Below are positions 17,478 to 25,717 of a DNA stretch of 51,291 nt, one piece after another. The DNA lies in contig JAHPYY010000126.1 in the NCBI GenBank assembly GCA_019058515.1, positions 1 to 51,291 of the forward strand. The letters run 5' to 3'. Both the position numbers and the translations under genes were made by a program. The notes under the pieces are model-generated. The model was not told the origin of the DNA. It did no database searches and saw only the letters and a program-made list of their open reading frames with translations. The stretch is from Promethearchaeota archaeon. GTDB taxonomy: Archaea > Asgardarchaeota > Lokiarchaeia > Sigynarchaeales > SOKP01. Position 1 is the stretch's first letter; every line of letters starts with the position of its first letter.

Positions 17478-18307
17478 ATGTTCGAACAATTATTATTAGA
17501 AGAGAGAAAAAATGTACTTTGGATTACACTAAATCGTCCAAAAGTGTTAACGCGCTAAATATGCAATTATCTGACGAGTTAGTAAACGCTATAGAAATCG
17601 CAAGAAAATCAACTAAGGTAAAATTCGTAATTATAAAAGGAGCAGAAGAAAACTTTTGTGTTGGTGATGATATTACCGAAATGTTAAATTGGGGAGATGC
17701 CAACGGGATCATGCGCCGAGTAAGATTCTACCAAAATATGGCTAATCAACTTGAAGAGTTAGACAAAATTACTATCGCTGTCGTCGATGGATACGCCGTC
17801 GGAGGAGGGCTTGAAATAACAATGGCATGCGATTTCGTAATCGCTACTGAACGAGCAAGATGGGGAATGCCTGAAGTAGATGTGGGGATAACCCCTGGTT
17901 GGGGCGGAACTACACGCTTAGCGAGATTGATTGGGAGGAGGAGAGCCAAAGAAATAAATTTACTTGGTGCGCTTCATACTGCAGGAAAAGCAGTTGAATG
18001 GAATCTTTGGAATAGGGTTGTTCCGAACGATCAGTTAGATGCAGAAGTTGAAAAATTAATAGAACTGCTACAAACAAAAAATCAACAAGGTCTTAGACAG
18101 TTGAAATTCATCATAAATCGAGGGGTCGAGTGCGATCTTTATACAGCACATGGTTTCGAAGCGTTATCCGCAGCTTTAACTGGTGCTGTAAGTGGTATGT
18201 GGAAGATAAAAGACGCAGATAAAGGAGCAGGTATTATAGGATTTGGAAAGAAAAACGATCTGTGGAACAAACGGCGTAGTCTAGCGAGAGATTTTTGGAC
18301 AGATTAA
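17478..18307 (+). CDS. Enoyl-CoA hydratase/isomerase family protein, with a -1 frameshift
   Basis: Crotonase fold; hydrates or isomerises an acyl-CoA. ATG at 17478 gives MFEQLLLEERKNVLWITLNRPK, the family N-terminus, but this frame stops at 17556. The rest (VNALNMQLSDEL..., VDGYAVGGGLEITMACDF, WGMPEVDVGITPGWGGTTRL) is in another frame. One extra A in the AAAA run at 17540-17543 would restore NRPKSVNALN, the normal spacing of the family. The oxyanion-hole GGGLE and the catalytic-region Glu are present. So this is either a sequencing deletion, a recent pseudogene or, less likely, a slippage site. The longer single-frame start upstream (17459) is an artefact of the shift. It follows the ATP-citrate lyase genes and may be controlled separately. 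Confidence 0.8.
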
Positions 18308-18366
18308 CGAAATATAATCACTACATACGCGAACCCATTCTCTTAAATATGAGTAAAGGATGCAAA

Positions 18367-18373
18367 TATATAA
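18367..18373 (+). promoter_or_regulatory. TATA box of the GNAT gene
   Basis: TATATAA lies 28 bases before the ATG with no SD in between, pointing to a near-leaderless mRNA. Confidence 0.5.
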
Positions 18374-18400
18374 GTATTAATTAAAGCTAAATTTTGCTAC

Positions 18401-19261
18401 ATGGAAATCGAAACCTTAACTAAAGATGATTTAGAAATTGTACGCGGAATTTGTCTTGATCCAAGCGTAGATAGTGAAACAAGAGATCTAATGGAAAATA
18501 GCATGGATGAGAGAATAACTTGGATTAAACGAATGATGATAAAAGGTCTAAAAATAATAATGGCGTTTGAAGCACCTCGTCAAGAGAGACTTCATTATAA
18601 GTGGGTTGGCAAGATGTTCCATTCCGATTTGGGGATTAAAGGAAAAGTTCCGATGGGTTTATTAGAATATGTTCCAATAGAACACGCTTTAGAACCGATA
18701 AATGGCACTAATTCTTTATTTATTAATTGCATGTGGATTCTCCCACCATTTTGGTCTAAGGGAACCGGAGAGGCGTTATTAAAAGAATTTATTGAAAAAG
18801 CAAAAACTTGCGGGAGTGGGAGCGTTATTGCTTACGATGGAGATAAGTGGTTTGGAACCTCGATTAATTACATGCCAGACACTTTTTTCAAGAAATTTGG
18901 ATTTCGCGAAGTTGACAGAGATGACACCCGGGTTCTTTTAGAAATTGATTTGGGATCAGTTAAATCTCCCAAATTTATTTTTCCGAAAACCAACGAGGTA
19001 AATAACAGTGAAATACTAAATTTGGATATTTTTTTCAATTACCAATGTCCATGGGCAAGATACATGATTAATACTATTAAGAACGGAGTAAAGAACTATT
19101 CTAATATAAGAATAAATTGTATTAATACAGATTCCGTTGATGTCGTTAAACGGCAAGGGATCTCGAGGGGAATACATTTAAATGGTAAATTAATATCCAC
19201 TAGAATGACTTCTTGGGAAGAAATAAAGCCAAAAATGCTTAAATTCTTAAAGAAAAAATAA
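18401..19261 (+). CDS. GNAT acetyltransferase with C-terminal YoaP-like domain
   Basis: 286 residues. Residues 1-185 are a GNAT-type N-acetyltransferase fold (FINCMWILPPFWSKGTGEALLKEFIEKAK is the acetyl-CoA-binding strand-helix; FFKKFGF is the usual late beta strand). Residues 205-286 form a thioredoxin-like segment (LDIFFNYQCPWARYM) as in Bacillus YoaP, ending RGIHLNGKLISTRM. A single Cys in CPWA means no CxxC redox pair. Substrate unknown; the family acetylates small molecules or proteins. It stands alone with its own promoter. Confidence 0.75.
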   Translation: MEIETLTKDDLEIVRGICLDPSVDSETRDLMENSMDERITWIKRMMIKGLKIIMAFEAPRQERLHYKWVGKMFHSDLGIKGKVPMGLLEYVPIEHALEPINGTNSLFINCMWILPPFWSKGTGEALLKEFIEKAKTCGSGSVIAYDGDKWFGTSINYMPDTFFKKFGFREVDRDDTRVLLEIDLGSVKSPKFIFPKTNEVNNSEILNLDIFFNYQCPWARYMINTIKNGVKNYSNIRINCINTDSVDVVKRQGISRGIHLNGKLISTRMTSWEEIKPKMLKFLKKK

Positions 19262-19440
19262 AAAGAGTTTGAAAATTCTTTTTTTATTGAATAATCTTTA
19301 AAATCTTACTTTTCAAAAGGAAAACTTTTGTTAACTTTCAATCGTGCAGGATTCTAACTGAATATTAATTTTATCTTCTACGATTTGATTTTATCTTAAT
19401 TTGAGTCTATCACAAGCTATTAGTTTTTAGATATTTAAAA

Positions 19441-19577
19441 ATTCCCAAAATCAAATTCTATCGAGGCACCTTCTTAATACAAACCTCGTAATCTTTCCCG
19501 AATTACTTTATCATGTCTTATTGAGCAAATCTTCTTCGAAATTAATTAAAATCCAAGCAGGAATTCCAAAAGTATCT
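19441..19577 (-). pseudogene. Remnant of an isoprenylcysteine carboxyl methyltransferase-like gene
   Basis: The reverse strand gives FGIPAWILINFEEDLLNK, then after a frame change FGKDYEVCIKKVPR-stop-NLILG. This matches the C-terminal part of the intact methyltransferase at 24322-24882 (LGIPAWIVIYCETYLLDRD...FGKDYEVYIKKVPRMNLILG). Stops and a frameshift show it is dead, and the N-terminal membrane part is missing. It accounts for much of the 342-base gap after the GNAT gene; the rest (19262-19440) shows nothing recognisable. Confidence 0.75.
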
Positions 19578-19603
19578 AAATTTCCTGTTCTCTTAAGCTT
19601 TTA

Positions 19604-20050
19604 TTAATACACCGGAAATCTTACAATTTTAAACCAAAAATTCATTATTGAGTTAAGTATTTCGGAAAAATCCTTGATTTCTAACGGTTTGATTATGTAA
19701 CAATTAGCATGTAGGTTATAGGCTTTTTGTATATCTTCTTCTGAATCAGAAATGGTCAAAATTACCACAGGAATTCGCATTAATTCTTCATCTTGCTTTA
19801 TTTCCTTCAAAACTTCAAAGCCATTTTTCTTAGGCAAGTTTAAATCTAATAATATTAAGTTAGGACTACAAACATTCGAAAAATCTCCTTTTTTCTTTAA
19901 AAAATCTATTGCTTCTTCACCATCTCTTACAACAAATAAATCTCTAACATTTATATTTTCTTGAAGAATTTCTTCCGTAAGACGAATATCTGCGGCATTA
20001 TCTTCCACAAGTAAAATTTTCGCTTCAGGGATTTTAATTTCATTTGTCAT
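19604..20050 (-). CDS. Single-domain response regulator (Rcp1/CheY-like)
   Basis: 148 residues, one receiver domain. Acidic pair E16/D17 (LLVEDNAADIRL), phospho-acceptor D69 (LLDLNLPKKNG), the switch Thr in VVILTISDSEED and the conserved Lys in IIKPLE are all present. There is no output domain, so it passes the phosphate on or acts by protein contact. It lies 12 bases after the membrane histidine kinase and in the same direction; they form a pair. Confidence 0.9.
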   Translation of the reverse strand: MTNEIKIPEAKILLVEDNAADIRLTEEILQENINVRDLFVVRDGEEAIDFLKKKGDFSNVCSPNLILLDLNLPKKNGFEVLKEIKQDEELMRIPVVILTISDSEEDIQKAYNLHANCYIIKPLEIKDFSEILNSIMNFWFKIVRFPVY

Positions 20051-20062
20051 AACTCATCATTT

Positions 20063-21112
20063 TTACATAACTTTTTTGGTTAATATTGTAAAAAAGAACG
20101 TCGAACCTACTCCAATGTTTGATTCTACCCAAATTTTACCACCATAACGTTGAACAATTTTTTTACATATGGGCAGTCCTATCCCAGTTCCAGGATACTC
20201 TTCTTTAGTGTGTAATCGGTAAAAAATATTAAATAGGCGATCAAAATATTTTGATTCAATGCCTATTCCATTATCTTCTATCGAGAATAACCAGCCGTCG
20301 TCGATTTCTTTTACTCCTAAATGAATCTTGGGCGGTTCTTTTCTTCGAAACTTAATTGCATTACTTATAAGATTTTGAAATAACTGGATGAATTGACTTC
20401 CATCTACGTTTAATGTTGGCATTTTATCATAAGTTATAATTGCACCAGATTCCTTTATGGATTCTTGTAAATTAAATAAGGTATCTTTTAAAATATCGTT
20501 AAGATCAGTTAACATTGAAGGTTTGGCGTGTGTTGTAATCCTTGAATATGCTAATATGTCTTTTATAAAGGTGTTCATCCTGTTTGCGCCGTCAATGACA
20601 AAGTAAATAAATTCTTGACCATCCTTATCCAATTTATCATCATATTTTTCATTTAGAAGTTGAGAAAAACTTACAATCGTTCGTAAAGGTTCTTGCAAAT
20701 CATGGGACGCTACATAGGCAAATTGTTGTAAATCTTCGTTAGAGCGTTTCAAATCCTCCATAATCTCGTTTAATTCTAGTTCTCTTTTTGATTTTTGTTC
20801 TGATAAGAATGATACTACAAATCCAACGAGAATTAGCGAAAATCCTCTTAAAAAGTCGTTTATAGTTTCTATATCAAAAAGATTTTGCCGTACAATTATA
20901 TGAATGATTATCAATACTACAGCTAAAAAACCGGGTACTACTAAACCTTTTCTTTTCCACCATAAACAAGCTAATATCGAAGGTAAGTAGAAGAAAAGAG
21001 CAATTAGGATGGTAGTTTTAAGCAAAACTTCAAAATAAGCAAATGAAGCACATGAAATGATAATTAAGATTAAAACAATAAAGATTTTGGTTTTGTTTTC
21101 TTGATATTTCAA
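20063..21112 (-). CDS. Membrane histidine kinase
   Basis: 349 residues. The first ~105 hold about four hydrophobic segments (FIVLILIIISCASFAYF, TTILIALFFYLPSILACLWW, GFLAVVLIIIHIIV, FSLILVGFVVSFL). After a short coiled coil comes the HisKA dimer domain with phospho-acceptor H137 (FAYVASHDLQEPLRTI), then the HATPase with N-box (QNLISNAIKF), DNGIGIE and GTGIGLPICKKIV. No extracytoplasmic sensor loop of size is visible, so the signal is probably sensed in or near the membrane. It is transcribed with the receiver protein and divergent from the receiver-Lrp fusion, which may be a second partner. Confidence 0.9.
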   Translation of the reverse strand: MKYQENKTKIFIVLILIIISCASFAYFEVLLKTTILIALFFYLPSILACLWWKRKGLVVPGFLAVVLIIIHIIVRQNLFDIETINDFLRGFSLILVGFVVSFLSEQKSKRELELNEIMEDLKRSNEDLQQFAYVASHDLQEPLRTIVSFSQLLNEKYDDKLDKDGQEFIYFVIDGANRMNTFIKDILAYSRITTHAKPSMLTDLNDILKDTLFNLQESIKESGAIITYDKMPTLNVDGSQFIQLFQNLISNAIKFRRKEPPKIHLGVKEIDDGWLFSIEDNGIGIESKYFDRLFNIFYRLHTKEEYPGTGIGLPICKKIVQRYGGKIWVESNIGVGSTFFFTILTKKVM

Positions 21113-21296
21113 GTTTATGGAAATTAAATCATATTGGGTTTAATTTAGAATTAAATCGGATTTTCACAAAAAAATTTTCAATAGATATAGGAATTATAAT
21201 TAATCATTTAAATAAGAAAGTGAAATTATATATATAAATATCGTAGGGAAATAATTTAATTTCGAAGAGTATCGCTTCTATTTAGTTAGAGTTTTT

Positions 21297-21310
21297 CGAA
21301 TAGGAGTTCG
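21297..21310. promoter_or_regulatory. Candidate operator CGAA-N6-TTCG upstream of the receiver-Lrp gene
   Basis: A relaxed form (six instead of five spacer bases) of the palindromes near gdhA lies in the 326-base gap between the histidine kinase and the receiver-Lrp gene. A second CGAA lies at 21262. This may be an autoregulatory site; apart from AT-rich TATA-like sequence at 21225-21240 I see nothing else in this gap. Confidence 0.3.
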
Positions 21311-21438
21311 TTAATTGCCTAATGTCTTTATGAAAATGAATCTTTTATTAAAAAGAATGTTTTACAGATCAAGGGTATGTATATTAAAAATTCTATTATT
21401 TCTATAAAATCGAACTAGAATTTTCTGGGTGAAGCAAA

Positions 21439-22332
21439 ATAGAGAATGAAAAAATCAATATCCTATTAATTGAAGATAACTCAGCTGATGTGCGTCTTAT
21501 TGAAGAACTATTGAAAAAAGCAACAGACATTTTTTATGTTTTAGAATCATACCCTAGATTAAGAGAAGGTTTAAAAAGTTTCAAAAGCAAGAATTTTGAT
21601 GTAATTTTACTAGATTTAACTCTTCCCGATAGCGACAAGGAATATACATTAGATAGAGTAATAAGTATTGCTACAAATATCCCTGTAATTATTTTAACTG
21701 GATTAGATGATAAAGAGTTCGCATTAAATTCTCTTAAGAAAGGAGCTCAAGATTATTTATTTAAAAACGAACTCAATGAAGTTATTTTAGTGCGGTCCAT
21801 ACTTTACGCAATTGAACGGAAAGGGATTAAAGGTGAAAAAGAAACAGAAAAAGTGAAGGAAGTACAACTTGATGAGAAAGATAGGGAAATCCTTGATGTA
21901 TTACAGAATAATTATAATATATCTTATAGGGACTTAAGTAAAAAAGTAAAATTAGCTGCAAGTACCATACATAAACGAGTACAATACATGTTAGAAGAGG
22001 GAATTATACAAAAAATCGATACTATTGTGGATCCTTTTAAGGTAGGATTTAAATCTATGGCTATTGTTGGTCTTTCGGTCGACCCTTTGAAGTTAGATGA
22101 AGTAGCAAAACAGTTGGCAACTTACGACAAGAATCAATTAGTAACCACATCAACAGGAGAACATAATCTAATTCTAAGGATTATTGCAGAAAACGAAAAA
22201 AAGCTATGGAGATTTATAAATGAAAAAATTAAAACCATAGATGGAGTTCAACCTACGATTGACGTATCAGGTTTTATTGATATTATTAAAATGTCTCATA
22301 AAATCAATTTTGAAAAAGAAAAGGAAGATTAA
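21439..22332 (+). CDS. Receiver domain fused to Lrp/AsnC regulator
   Basis: Fusion protein. The receiver domain (first ~125 residues) has INILLIEDNSADVRLIEELL, the phospho-Asp in VILLDLTLPDSD, IILTGLDD and a late FKNE block. Then an Lrp/AsnC winged HTH (LDEKDREILDVLQNN, SYRDLSKKVKLAASTIHKRVQYMLEEGIIQKI) and an AsnC/RAM ligand domain to the end. The visible first GTG (21490) would cut off the acidic pair. Either ATA at 21439 is used, six bases after GGGTGA, or ATG at 21446 with one A missing from the run at 21449-21454, giving MKKINILLIEDN. Lrp proteins sense amino acids; coupling to a receiver suggests phosphorylation-controlled amino-acid metabolism, with gdhA next door as an obvious target. 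Confidence 0.85.
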   Translation: MENEKINILLIEDNSADVRLIEELLKKATDIFYVLESYPRLREGLKSFKSKNFDVILLDLTLPDSDKEYTLDRVISIATNIPVIILTGLDDKEFALNSLKKGAQDYLFKNELNEVILVRSILYAIERKGIKGEKETEKVKEVQLDEKDREILDVLQNNYNISYRDLSKKVKLAASTIHKRVQYMLEEGIIQKIDTIVDPFKVGFKSMAIVGLSVDPLKLDEVAKQLATYDKNQLVTTSTGEHNLILRIIAENEKKLWRFINEKIKTIDGVQPTIDVSGFIDIIKMSHKINFEKEKED

Positions 22333-22437
22333 ATTAGAGAGATTATTTGAAATAGCGTAAAAATTTTAAACCGTTCAAGATTCAATATTTTATCGCTTCT
22401 CAGTTTTATAATTTGATTTGAAAATTGTTGGATTGTT

Positions 22438-23742
22438 TCAAGGGAAAATCCCTCTGAATTCTATCGCTTTGACTAATCTCGAAAAAGCAATCATATATGC
22501 GGCTATTCTTAAAGTAACATTCTTTTCCTTTGAAAGATTGTATACTTCTTTGAATGCATTAACAAGAATATTCTTTAATTCCTGGTTGATTCTATCTAAT
22601 TTCCAAAAATAACTATGAATATCTTGAATATATTCAAAATATGATACACACACCCCTCCTGCATTAGCAAGAATATCAGGAACCACAATTATACCTTTTT
22701 CTTTTAAAATTTCATCCGCAATTGGAGTTGTAGGACCATTTGCACCTTCTAGTAAAATTTTACAAGTTATATCATTTGCATTTGACTCGGTTATTTGATT
22801 TTCAATTGCAGCGGGAATTAGAATGTCGCATTCAACCGTGAGTATATCTTCATTATTTATAAAATTATAATTCTTGTTTTGAAAATCTTTCAAATTTTTG
22901 TTCTTATCCCTCCATTCCAGCAATTCGTTAAGATTTAGTCCTTTTTCAGAATAAAATCCTCCACTTATGTCAGATATAGCTAATATTTTACAACCTTTTT
23001 CGTATAAAATGCTAGCAATAGCCCCTCCAACATTCCCAAATCCTTGAACCACAACTTTCGAGGATTTTAGGTCCATTTTTATTTCCTTACATAAAGCTTT
23101 AAGTACATAGTAAAGTCCCATTCCAGTTGCTGAATTTCTCCCAACTGAACCACCAATTTCTATTGGCTTTCCTGTAACTACACCAGGAACTGTCCTACCC
23201 TTGTTCATTGAGTATGTATCCATAATCCAAGCCATTACTTGAGCATTAGTATTGACATCGGGAGCAGGAATATCTATATCTGGTCCTATAATGTTCATAA
23301 TTTCCGCGGTATATCTCCTTGTCAATCGTTCTAATTCATTTTTAGATAATTTCGATGGATCGACGCGTATTCCTCCTTTCGCACCTCCAAGAGGTAAGTT
23401 TAATAAACTACATTTCCAAGTCATCCATGTAGCTAATGCTTTAACCTCACTTAAGTAAACATCAGGCGCATATCTTAACCCTCCCTTCCCGGGTCCACGA
23501 ATAGTTGAGTGATGTACTCTATAACCTTCGAATACCTCAAGGTTACCATCATCCATTTTAATTGGAATCGAGACTATTAGAGCGCGTTCTACTTTTTTTA
23601 GATATTTTTTAAGATTATTATTTAATCCCATCCTATTAGAAACTATATCGATCTGTCTTTTTGCTATTTCAAAAGGATCTGTTTCCTCAAGCAATTTTCG
23701 CTCTACTTTTGTAGAATCCTCAACTTTTTCACTAACAATCAA
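22438..23742 (-). CDS. gdhA: Glutamate dehydrogenase
   Basis: Glu/Leu/Phe/Val dehydrogenase family, 434 residues: 2-oxoglutarate + NH3 + NAD(P)H to glutamate. Seen: the substrate-binding block KGGLRYAPDV near 80-90, catalytic Lys in PLGGAKGGIR, DIPAPDVNT, GRNSATGMG, the nucleotide loop GFGNVGGAIA near 238 and ANAGGV near 375. The start is TTG at 23742; an AT-rich TATA-like element (TTAATATC on the reverse strand, about 23759-23766) lies 20-27 bases upstream, so the mRNA may be leaderless. It is convergent with the receiver-Lrp gene and has a CGAA-N5-TTCG palindrome about 60 bases upstream. Coenzyme not resolved. Confidence 0.93.
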   Translation of the reverse strand: MIVSEKVEDSTKVERKLLEETDPFEIAKRQIDIVSNRMGLNNNLKKYLKKVERALIVSIPIKMDDGNLEVFEGYRVHHSTIRGPGKGGLRYAPDVYLSEVKALATWMTWKCSLLNLPLGGAKGGIRVDPSKLSKNELERLTRRYTAEIMNIIGPDIDIPAPDVNTNAQVMAWIMDTYSMNKGRTVPGVVTGKPIEIGGSVGRNSATGMGLYYVLKALCKEIKMDLKSSKVVVQGFGNVGGAIASILYEKGCKILAISDISGGFYSEKGLNLNELLEWRDKNKNLKDFQNKNYNFINNEDILTVECDILIPAAIENQITESNANDITCKILLEGANGPTTPIADEILKEKGIIVVPDILANAGGVCVSYFEYIQDIHSYFWKLDRINQELKNILVNAFKEVYNLSKEKNVTLRIAAYMIAFSRLVKAIEFRGIFP

Positions 23743-23802
23743 AATGTTTTCTATAATGATATTAACCTTTACATTTTCATTTTTCTAGTTTTGAGGATTG
23801 TG

Positions 23803-23815
23803 CGAACTTTGTTCG
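23803..23815. promoter_or_regulatory. Candidate operator site 1 (CGAA-N5-TTCG)
   Basis: CGAACTTTGTTCG, extended to GCGAAC-TTT-GTTCGC, lies about 60 bases upstream of the gdhA start. It shares ATTGTGCGAAC with site 2. The form (13-base palindrome with A/T-variable centre) fits Lrp-family operators. Confidence 0.55.
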
Positions 23816-23922
23816 CTCAAACCTTAATTTTTGTTATATTTGTTTATATACTAATTCCTAAGATCTATATGTTAATTATTGCTTTTAAATCCTCTCGACT
23901 CAGATTGTGGTTTTGCATTGTG

Positions 23923-23935
23923 CGAACAACCTTCG
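23923..23935. promoter_or_regulatory. Candidate operator site 2 (CGAA-N5-TTCG)
   Basis: CGAACAACCTTCG lies just before the A/T element TTTAAATAT (23941-23949), which could be the TATA box of the zinc-ribbon gene. It is the exact reverse complement of site 3. Confidence 0.55.
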
Positions 23936-24011
23936 ATTAATTTAAATATCAGGAATTCTATATAGTTAAGTGTAATGTCAATAGTAATGAAAAAATAAAA
24001 TAAATTGGAAA

Positions 24012-24024
24012 CGAAGGTTGTTCG
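24012..24024. promoter_or_regulatory. Candidate operator site 3 (CGAA-N5-TTCG)
   Basis: CGAAGGTTGTTCG is the exact reverse complement of site 2, 76 bases away. A transcript covering both could also form a 13-bp stem. It lies between the likely transcript start and the SD of the zinc-ribbon gene. The three sites account for the main structure of the 336-base gap 23743-24078. Confidence 0.5.
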
Positions 24025-24064
24025 AAAAAAAAAAAAATTTCACAAAAAAGAACTCATTACTAAA

Positions 24065-24072
24065 AAAGGTGA
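24065..24072 (+). promoter_or_regulatory. Shine-Dalgarno site of the zinc-ribbon gene
   Basis: AAAGGTGA lies six bases before the ATG at 24079 and confirms this short gene is likely translated. Confidence 0.6.
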
Positions 24073-24078
24073 AAAAAA

Positions 24079-24297
24079 ATGGTAAAATGCCCGAACTGTG
24101 GGATAGAATATTCACTGGGTAGAAAGATTTATCATAGGTGTGAAGGATTTTCAATATATCATGGTTCAGTTTGTCAAGAACCTAGAAAGAGGTATCCTTG
24201 GAATTGCAATGATGTTATAAAGAAAATAAAATCAAGTATAGATGATACCACTCCAAAAATAAAACAGAGCTACATTGAAGTAGTACAAAGTGATTAG
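24079..24297 (+). CDS. Small zinc-ribbon-like protein, unknown
   Basis: 72 residues: MVKCPNCG, then a HRCEG segment and later single Cys residues (SVCQE, WNCND), followed by a helical charged tail. CPNCG plus HxC could bind one zinc. A strong SD and the operator-like palindromes upstream support a real, regulated gene. It may be a small DNA- or RNA-binding or adaptor protein; no family recognised. Confidence 0.6.
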   Translation: MVKCPNCGIEYSLGRKIYHRCEGFSIYHGSVCQEPRKRYPWNCNDVIKKIKSSIDDTTPKIKQSYIEVVQSD

Positions 24298-24321
24298 CCT
24301 TCTTTCACACATTTAAAATTT

Positions 24322-24882
24322 TTATAATGAAAATATAAATCTATTTCTTATAGCAAAATAGATTGTAACTCCCAAAATCAAGTTCATTCGAGGTACCTTC
24401 TTTATATATACCTCGTAGTCTTTCCCGAATTTCTTTACCAGATCTCTATCAAGCAGGTAAGTTTCGCAATAAATTACAATCCACGCGGGAATTCCTAAGA
24501 GTATCATAACCAAATGTTGAGACATTAGTGTAAATGAAGCGCTGAGTAAGATCCAAGATAACCAATAGGGATGCCTAATTATCGCGAAAATACCCTTATC
24601 TACAAGCTTAGTGGTTCTAATATACCCCTTATTCCCTTCAACGCCGCCGTATTTTTTGAAAGCTGGTCTTGGCAAGGCTCCAATAAATAAAAACAGAGCG
24701 AACAGCCCCCAGCCAATCCACGCTATAATACTTAACCCGTAATAATTATACAAGAAAAATACAAGAATAATCTGAATAATGATTATAGGCCAATAAAACA
24801 AGGAGGGTAAAAGATCCACTATACCAAACTTATACTTATCTTCTTCGTTAATTATTTGTTCCATTAATTCTGATTCAACCAT
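24322..24882 (-). CDS. Isoprenylcysteine carboxyl methyltransferase-like membrane protein
   Basis: 186 residues with about five hydrophobic segments and the ICMT/PEMT signature IRHPYWLSWIL near 115, later E in ETYLLDRD and FGKDYEVYIKKVPR. The family transfers methyl from S-adenosylmethionine to a membrane-embedded carboxyl or amine. Substrate unknown in archaea; phospholipid-like or isoprenoid compounds are possible. It is divergent from a PadR regulator over a palindromic spacer, so it is probably the regulated target. A dead copy of its 3' half lies at 19441-19577. Confidence 0.8.
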   Translation of the reverse strand: MVESELMEQIINEEDKYKFGIVDLLPSLFYWPIIIIQIILVFFLYNYYGLSIIAWIGWGLFALFLFIGALPRPAFKKYGGVEGNKGYIRTTKLVDKGIFAIIRHPYWLSWILLSASFTLMSQHLVMILLGIPAWIVIYCETYLLDRDLVKKFGKDYEVYIKKVPRMNLILGVTIYFAIRNRFIFSL

Positions 24883-24943
24883 TTTATTAAGGATTTCAAT
24901 TTGAGTAAAATTTTATTAATAGGTTTATACTATATATAATTAA

Positions 24944-24980
24944 ATCTGAATATTTAAATTTGACTATTCAGATCAGAATA
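24944..24980. promoter_or_regulatory. Operator-like inverted repeats between the methyltransferase and padR
   Basis: ATCTGAATA (24944-24952) and TATTCAGAT (24965-24973) form a perfect 9-bp inverted repeat with a 12-base spacer that contains the likely padR TATA element (TATTTAAATT). TATTC...GAATA (24965-24980) is a second, overlapping palindrome. PadR proteins commonly bind such sites at their own promoters, so autoregulation and control of the divergent gene is likely. Confidence 0.6.
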
Positions 24981-25010
24981 ATATTTCTAAACTATATTCA
25001 AGAAGAATAA

Positions 25011-25652
25011 ATGCAATTTGAAGCGAAATATATGCCAAAAAAAAAATTTACGCCTTTAAAAACCTTTATTTTGGGTGTTTTTGTTACTTATGACAAAGAA
25101 ATGAGCGGTTATGATTTAATCAAAGTTGCTAAAGAATGGAGGTATGACCACTACATCGAATCAACAAAATCAAGCTTCTATTATACGTTAGGCAAATTAG
25201 ATAAGGAAAATTTAATTAGGCAAGTGCGCTACAAGCAGGAGGGAAATCGTCCCGAGCAATCCGTTTATAAATTAACTTCACAGGGAAAAAAGGAGTTTTT
25301 TACTCAAATGACTCATTATCTAAACGAAATTCAGGATTTTTACTTTAATCTTGATTGCGTTACTCCGTTTGTATTAATTTTTGGTTTTCTGAAGGATAAA
25401 AAGTTTCTTTTAAATTCAATAAAAACTCAGATTGAGACTAGAGAAAATCTTAAAGTAAAAATCACAGATGGAAAGCGATTGGTGCAATCTCATGAGCTTT
25501 TCGATGTAAATCCCTTCATGATTTTGGCTCTTGAACACTTCAAACTCCATAACAACGCAGAATTAGCTTGGTTAAAACAATTTTATAAAATGGTCGATAA
25601 AACGGATTTTCAACAAAACATAAGAGAGATTATGGCAAGAACAAGATCCTAA
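25011..25652 (+). CDS. PadR-family transcriptional regulator
   Basis: 213 residues. N-terminal winged HTH (LKTFILGVFVTYDKEMSGYDLIKVAKEWRYDHYIESTKSSFYYTLGKLDKENLI), typical of PadR, with the wing ending in RPEQSVYKLTSQGKKEF, then a helical C-terminal dimer domain. The start may be ATG 25011 or the internal ATG at 25035 (MPKKKFTPLK), which fits the family better. It is divergent from the methyltransferase with palindromes between them. Confidence 0.88.
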   Translation: MQFEAKYMPKKKFTPLKTFILGVFVTYDKEMSGYDLIKVAKEWRYDHYIESTKSSFYYTLGKLDKENLIRQVRYKQEGNRPEQSVYKLTSQGKKEFFTQMTHYLNEIQDFYFNLDCVTPFVLIFGFLKDKKFLLNSIKTQIETRENLKVKITDGKRLVQSHELFDVNPFMILALEHFKLHNNAELAWLKQFYKMVDKTDFQQNIREIMARTRS

Positions 25653-25717
25653 TCCCATATTTATAGCGTATGTTAATTAAAAAGTTATCAAGAAGATATA
25701 TTAAAAAGTATTTAGTT

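Noticed and set aside
23923..24024. Sites 2 and 3 read as a riboswitch or transposon ends
   Set aside because: The arms are each palindromic and only 13 bases; no transposase and no conserved fold. Operator sites explain them better.
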